63,199 nt of DNA from Candidatus Woesearchaeota archaeon (GTDB taxonomy: Archaea > Nanobdellota > Nanobdellia > Woesearchaeales > WJKR01): NCBI GenBank assembly GCA_014729015.1, contig WJKR01000037.1:1-63199 (forward strand). Reading direction: 5' to 3'. Numbering within the stretch: position 1 is the stretch's first letter; the number at the start of each line of letters is the position of its first letter. A program made the position numbers and the translations under genes. The notes below the pieces were generated by a model. It ran no database searches and was not told the origin of the DNA. It saw only the letters and a list, made by a program, of their open reading frames with translations. Positions 60,680-63,199 of this stretch are shown piece after piece.

Positions 60680-62188
60680 ATGATGCGGTTGATGAAGTTT
60701 TTATTCGGTTGTTGCTTGGTGCTCTTCTCCGTGGGCGTGGTTGCGGGAGCGCAGCTGCCCTTGCGTGGCACGGTCTTGAACAGTACCGGTGGTGGTGTTG
60801 ACGGCGATTTGCGCGTGTACATCTACGACGCTGCTGTTGGCGGTACGTTGGTGTATGATTCCGGCGGCGATTTCAATGGTTCTATCGTGGACGGGTCGTA
60901 CGCGGTCGTCTTGGGCAACACCAGCACTGCTTTGAACTTGGTGTACGGCAAGACGTATTACCTGGACTTGGCGGTGAACGCGGAGAACTTTGATTTCAAT
61001 GGTGCTGGCCGGCAGGCGTTCGAGTCGCACGTCGGACCTGTCACGAACATCTCGGCGGTGAACATCTCGGACGCGACGGTGTTGACGAATCTTTCCACTC
61101 CTACCTTGTGTTTGAATGGTGTGTGCAGGACGACGTGGCCGTCCAGTGGTAGTGGCAATGAGACGTTCAATCTCACTGATGATGTCTATATCTATAGTTC
61201 TGGTACGACGTTGTACTTGAATGAGACGCAGCTGAATGCGACGATTGATGCGCGTGCGACTGGCGTGACTGATGGTACTGGTGGTTGGACGAATACTTCT
61301 TCCTGGACTAATACTTCTTTGCATGTCAACGTTTCTGGTAATGTGACGACTGCTGCCCTCTGCCTTTCAGGAGTTTGCTATGCTTCTTGGCCTGCTGCTG
61401 ATAGTGGCAAGGCTGGTGATGGGGTGTACTTGTATAATACTAGCAACACGATGTATTTTAACGAGACAAAATTGAATGCGACAATCGATGCACGCGCCAC
61501 CGGCTTCACGGGCGGTTGGAGCAACAATAGCGTGAATACCACGACTTCTTTGAACGTCGTCAGTAGTGGCAATGTCACCGCTGTTGGTGGTTGGTTTAGT
61601 TGGTTAGGATCTGTTGGAAATTTTATTACTTCATTGTTTGTACAAGATGTGAATGTTACTGGTAATTTGACTTTGAATGGTACTCCTATTGATGATTGGG
61701 GTGATATTTCTGGTGGTGCTGATGGTACTGGTGGTTGGGCGAATGATTCTGTGAGCACGAATACTTCGCTGGATGTCTTCGTCAATGGTTCGTTGAACGT
61801 CACGGGTAATGTGACGGTGGATGATCTTACGGTGTTGACGAACGCTTCTGTTCCTGTGTTGTGCCTTAATGGCGATTGTCAGAGCTCATGGCCTGTGGAC
61901 ACGGACACGACTGGGAGCTGGACGAATGATTCGGTGACCACGAACACCTCGTTGGGCGTGGTGATCGACGGCACGTTGGACGTAGCGGGCAATACGACGC
62001 TGACCAACCTCACCACGACGGGCAATGTGACTATCGGTGACGTGCTGTACTTGAACGTGAGAGATTCTTTGCCAACCGCGGTTACAGGAGCAGTCATCTT
62101 ATACAATAACTCTGGCCCGGTGTTCCCGTGCTTCTACAACAGCACAGCGTGGGTGAGGTTCGAGAACTCATCGATGACGTGTCCATGA
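60680..62188 (+). CDS. Secreted repeat protein, tail-fibre-like
   Basis: 502 aa; GTG 60677, ATG 60680 and ATG 60683 are all possible, 60680 best fits the AAAGGTGGTG site. Signal peptide LMKFLFGCCLVLFSVGVVAG. Three copies of LCLxGxCxxxWP, two of NET(Q/K)LNATIDARATG and several GNVT/NTSL repeats give a beta-helix or fibre-like pattern similar to phage tail fibres and trimeric adhesins. Asn-x-Ser/Thr sequons are extremely dense, so heavy glycosylation is likely. No membrane anchor. Third positions are rich in T and G, unlike the AC-rich array genes. Confidence 0.7.
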   Translation: MMRLMKFLFGCCLVLFSVGVVAGAQLPLRGTVLNSTGGGVDGDLRVYIYDAAVGGTLVYDSGGDFNGSIVDGSYAVVLGNTSTALNLVYGKTYYLDLAVNAENFDFNGAGRQAFESHVGPVTNISAVNISDATVLTNLSTPTLCLNGVCRTTWPSSGSGNETFNLTDDVYIYSSGTTLYLNETQLNATIDARATGVTDGTGGWTNTSSWTNTSLHVNVSGNVTTAALCLSGVCYASWPAADSGKAGDGVYLYNTSNTMYFNETKLNATIDARATGFTGGWSNNSVNTTTSLNVVSSGNVTAVGGWFSWLGSVGNFITSLFVQDVNVTGNLTLNGTPIDDWGDISGGADGTGGWANDSVSTNTSLDVFVNGSLNVTGNVTVDDLTVLTNASVPVLCLNGDCQSSWPVDTDTTGSWTNDSVTTNTSLGVVIDGTLDVAGNTTLTNLTTTGNVTIGDVLYLNVRDSLPTAVTGAVILYNNSGPVFPCFYNSTAWVRFENSSMTCP

Positions 62189-62198
62189 GGTTAACTCT

Positions 62199-63199
62199 AT
62201 GCAGCGAAAAATCCTTTTGTTGTCGCTGGCCTTGGTCGTCCTAAGCGGCGTGGCGCTCGCGACGGACAATGATGTGACGTTGAGCATGCATGGCTTGGTC
62301 GCGACGGGCAACAGTTCTAATTACACGATAGAACTCTATGATGTGCCGTTGGTCGCGCCCGGGAATAGTTCTAATTATACGCATAATGAGAGTGTGTACG
62401 CGTACGCTGCCGAGCCGTACGTGGCGCCGTCGTCCCCGCCTGATGACGATGATGATGACGGGCCTGGCGGTAGCAGAACGGGTGACTTCTATTGGCCGAC
62501 GACGGTGGAGGAGTCTGCTGACGAGGAAGTCCCTGACCGGCTGTTCACCACGTATGCGTCTTCTGCGAACAATTCCTTGCGGGTGGAGAGTCCTCGTGAC
62601 GACATCGCGTTGTCCTCTTTTTCCGCCTCGCTCGTCGAGGACAAGCAGCACGTCCGCATCCGGGTCGTCGAGGAGGGCAATCCCGAGTTGCGGAACGAAC
62701 TCCAATCGTTTACTGGCAGGACGTATTGCTTGTTTGAGGTCACGCACGAGGAAGTCGATGACGAGGAGATCATGTCTGCGATGTTGTCATTCAAGGTGAA
62801 CAAGTCATGGGTGGAGCGTCAGAGCGCGACGCGGCATGATGTCGTCCTGTACCGGTTCGTGAAGTGGGTGTGGGAGGATTTGGTGACGACGTATGAGGAG
62901 CAGGACGAGGACTATTATTATTATGAGGCGTCGTCGCCCGGGCTGAGCGTGTTCATGGTCGGTATCGAGGAGGCCTTGCCGCCTGCGAACGAGTCGGTGA
63001 ACGTCTCTTCGCCGCCGGTCACCGGCGACGTCGTTGTTGAGACGCCGCCGAGCGATGGTGACGAGCCTGCGTGGCAGGAATCATTGCCGATGTTCGATCG
63101 GGTGTGGCAGTTGCCGTGGTGGGCCTGGATGATTGTTGTCGTGGTCATCGGCGGCATCGTCGTCGGCGTGGTGTTCGCGAAGCGTGGGCGTGGTGTTGC
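62199..63199 (+). CDS. Surface protein with PGF-pre-PGF domain (partial, runs off the end)
   Basis: Open from ATG 62199 to the window end (333 codons so far). Signal peptide KILLLSLALVVLSGVALA; two GNSSNYT units; an Asp-rich spacer (PDDDDDDGPGG). Residues ~200-270 resemble the archaeal PGF-pre-PGF domain: LSFKVNKSWVERQ, HDVVLYRFVKWVWEDLVTTY and EASSPGLSVFMVG. A C-terminal helix (WWAWMIVVVVIGGIVVGVVF) and a basic end RGRG are reached, so only a short cytoplasmic part is missing. Starts 10 nt after the preceding gene. Confidence 0.72.
   Translation, partial: MQRKILLLSLALVVLSGVALATDNDVTLSMHGLVATGNSSNYTIELYDVPLVAPGNSSNYTHNESVYAYAAEPYVAPSSPPDDDDDDGPGGSRTGDFYWPTTVEESADEEVPDRLFTTYASSANNSLRVESPRDDIALSSFSASLVEDKQHVRIRVVEEGNPELRNELQSFTGRTYCLFEVTHEEVDDEEIMSAMLSFKVNKSWVERQSATRHDVVLYRFVKWVWEDLVTTYEEQDEDYYYYEASSPGLSVFMVGIEEALPPANESVNVSSPPVTGDVVVETPPSDGDEPAWQESLPMFDRVWQLPWWAWMIVVVVIGGIVVGVVFAKRGRGV

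Overview
The window reads as archaeal, most likely a DPANN-type archaeon (Woesearchaeota/Pacearchaeota/Nanoarchaeota-like); the exact lineage cannot be fixed from this sequence. Support: an archaeal-order ribosomal protein cluster with eIF1/SUI1 and RNase P Rnp1 embedded, an archaeal SecY, a DUF106 YidC-like insertase, RNase P p30, an OB-fold/zinc-ribbon RPA, TATA-box promoters about 26 nt ahead of many start codons (leaderless genes), and a one-piece primase joining PriS-like and PriL-like parts, as known from Nanoarchaeum.

Layout. 1-0.7 kb: a small CheD-like gene that appears broken by two single-base losses. 0.7-2.3 kb: fused DNA primase. 2.5-17.0 kb: ribosomal protein operon L3-L4-L23-L2-S19-L22-S3-L29-SUI1-Rnp1-S17-L14-L24-S4e-L5-S14-S8-L6-L32e-L19e-L18-S5-L30-L15-SecY, then DUF106 from its own promoter. 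17.0-17.9 kb: a PIN-domain remnant and RNase P p30. 17.9-23.9 kb: a 1997-residue secreted Cys-rich protein. 24-25.6 kb: a Memo-family protein and a MNT-type nucleotidyltransferase with a very short partner. 25.7-38 kb: three more giant surface proteins (1058, 1276 and 1718 residues). 38-50.9 kb: a compact run of 17 genes encoding membrane-anchored exported proteins. 51-52.1 kb: RPA. 52.1-58.9 kb, minus strand: membrane proteins, an ABC-2 exporter and a membrane-bound winged-helix regulator. 59-63.2 kb: three further surface proteins, the last cut by the window edge.

The most striking region is 25.7-50.9 kb. Eighteen proteins start with a short basic stretch, a [KR][KRQ][GA]-type tetrad and one hydrophobic helix, as in archaeal class III (type IV pilin-like) signal peptides. 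Their exported domains are unusual: a TPM/YgcG-like domain, a J-domain whose HPD has become DPE, three neighbouring six-cysteine domains with a beta-defensin-like C-C-C-C-CC order, and a 1025-residue protein joining a zinc amidase (AmpD/PGRP fold), a lytic-transglycosylase-like domain without its catalytic Glu, and a fibronectin type III domain. Archaea lack murein, so this looks like a surface machine facing bacterial cell walls. No pilus ATPase, platform protein or prepilin peptidase lies in the window, so assembly as a pilus is inference.

No rRNA, tRNA, CRISPR array or insertion sequence was recognised. The large multi-domain surface proteins are described by visible motifs only; most have no recognisable overall function.
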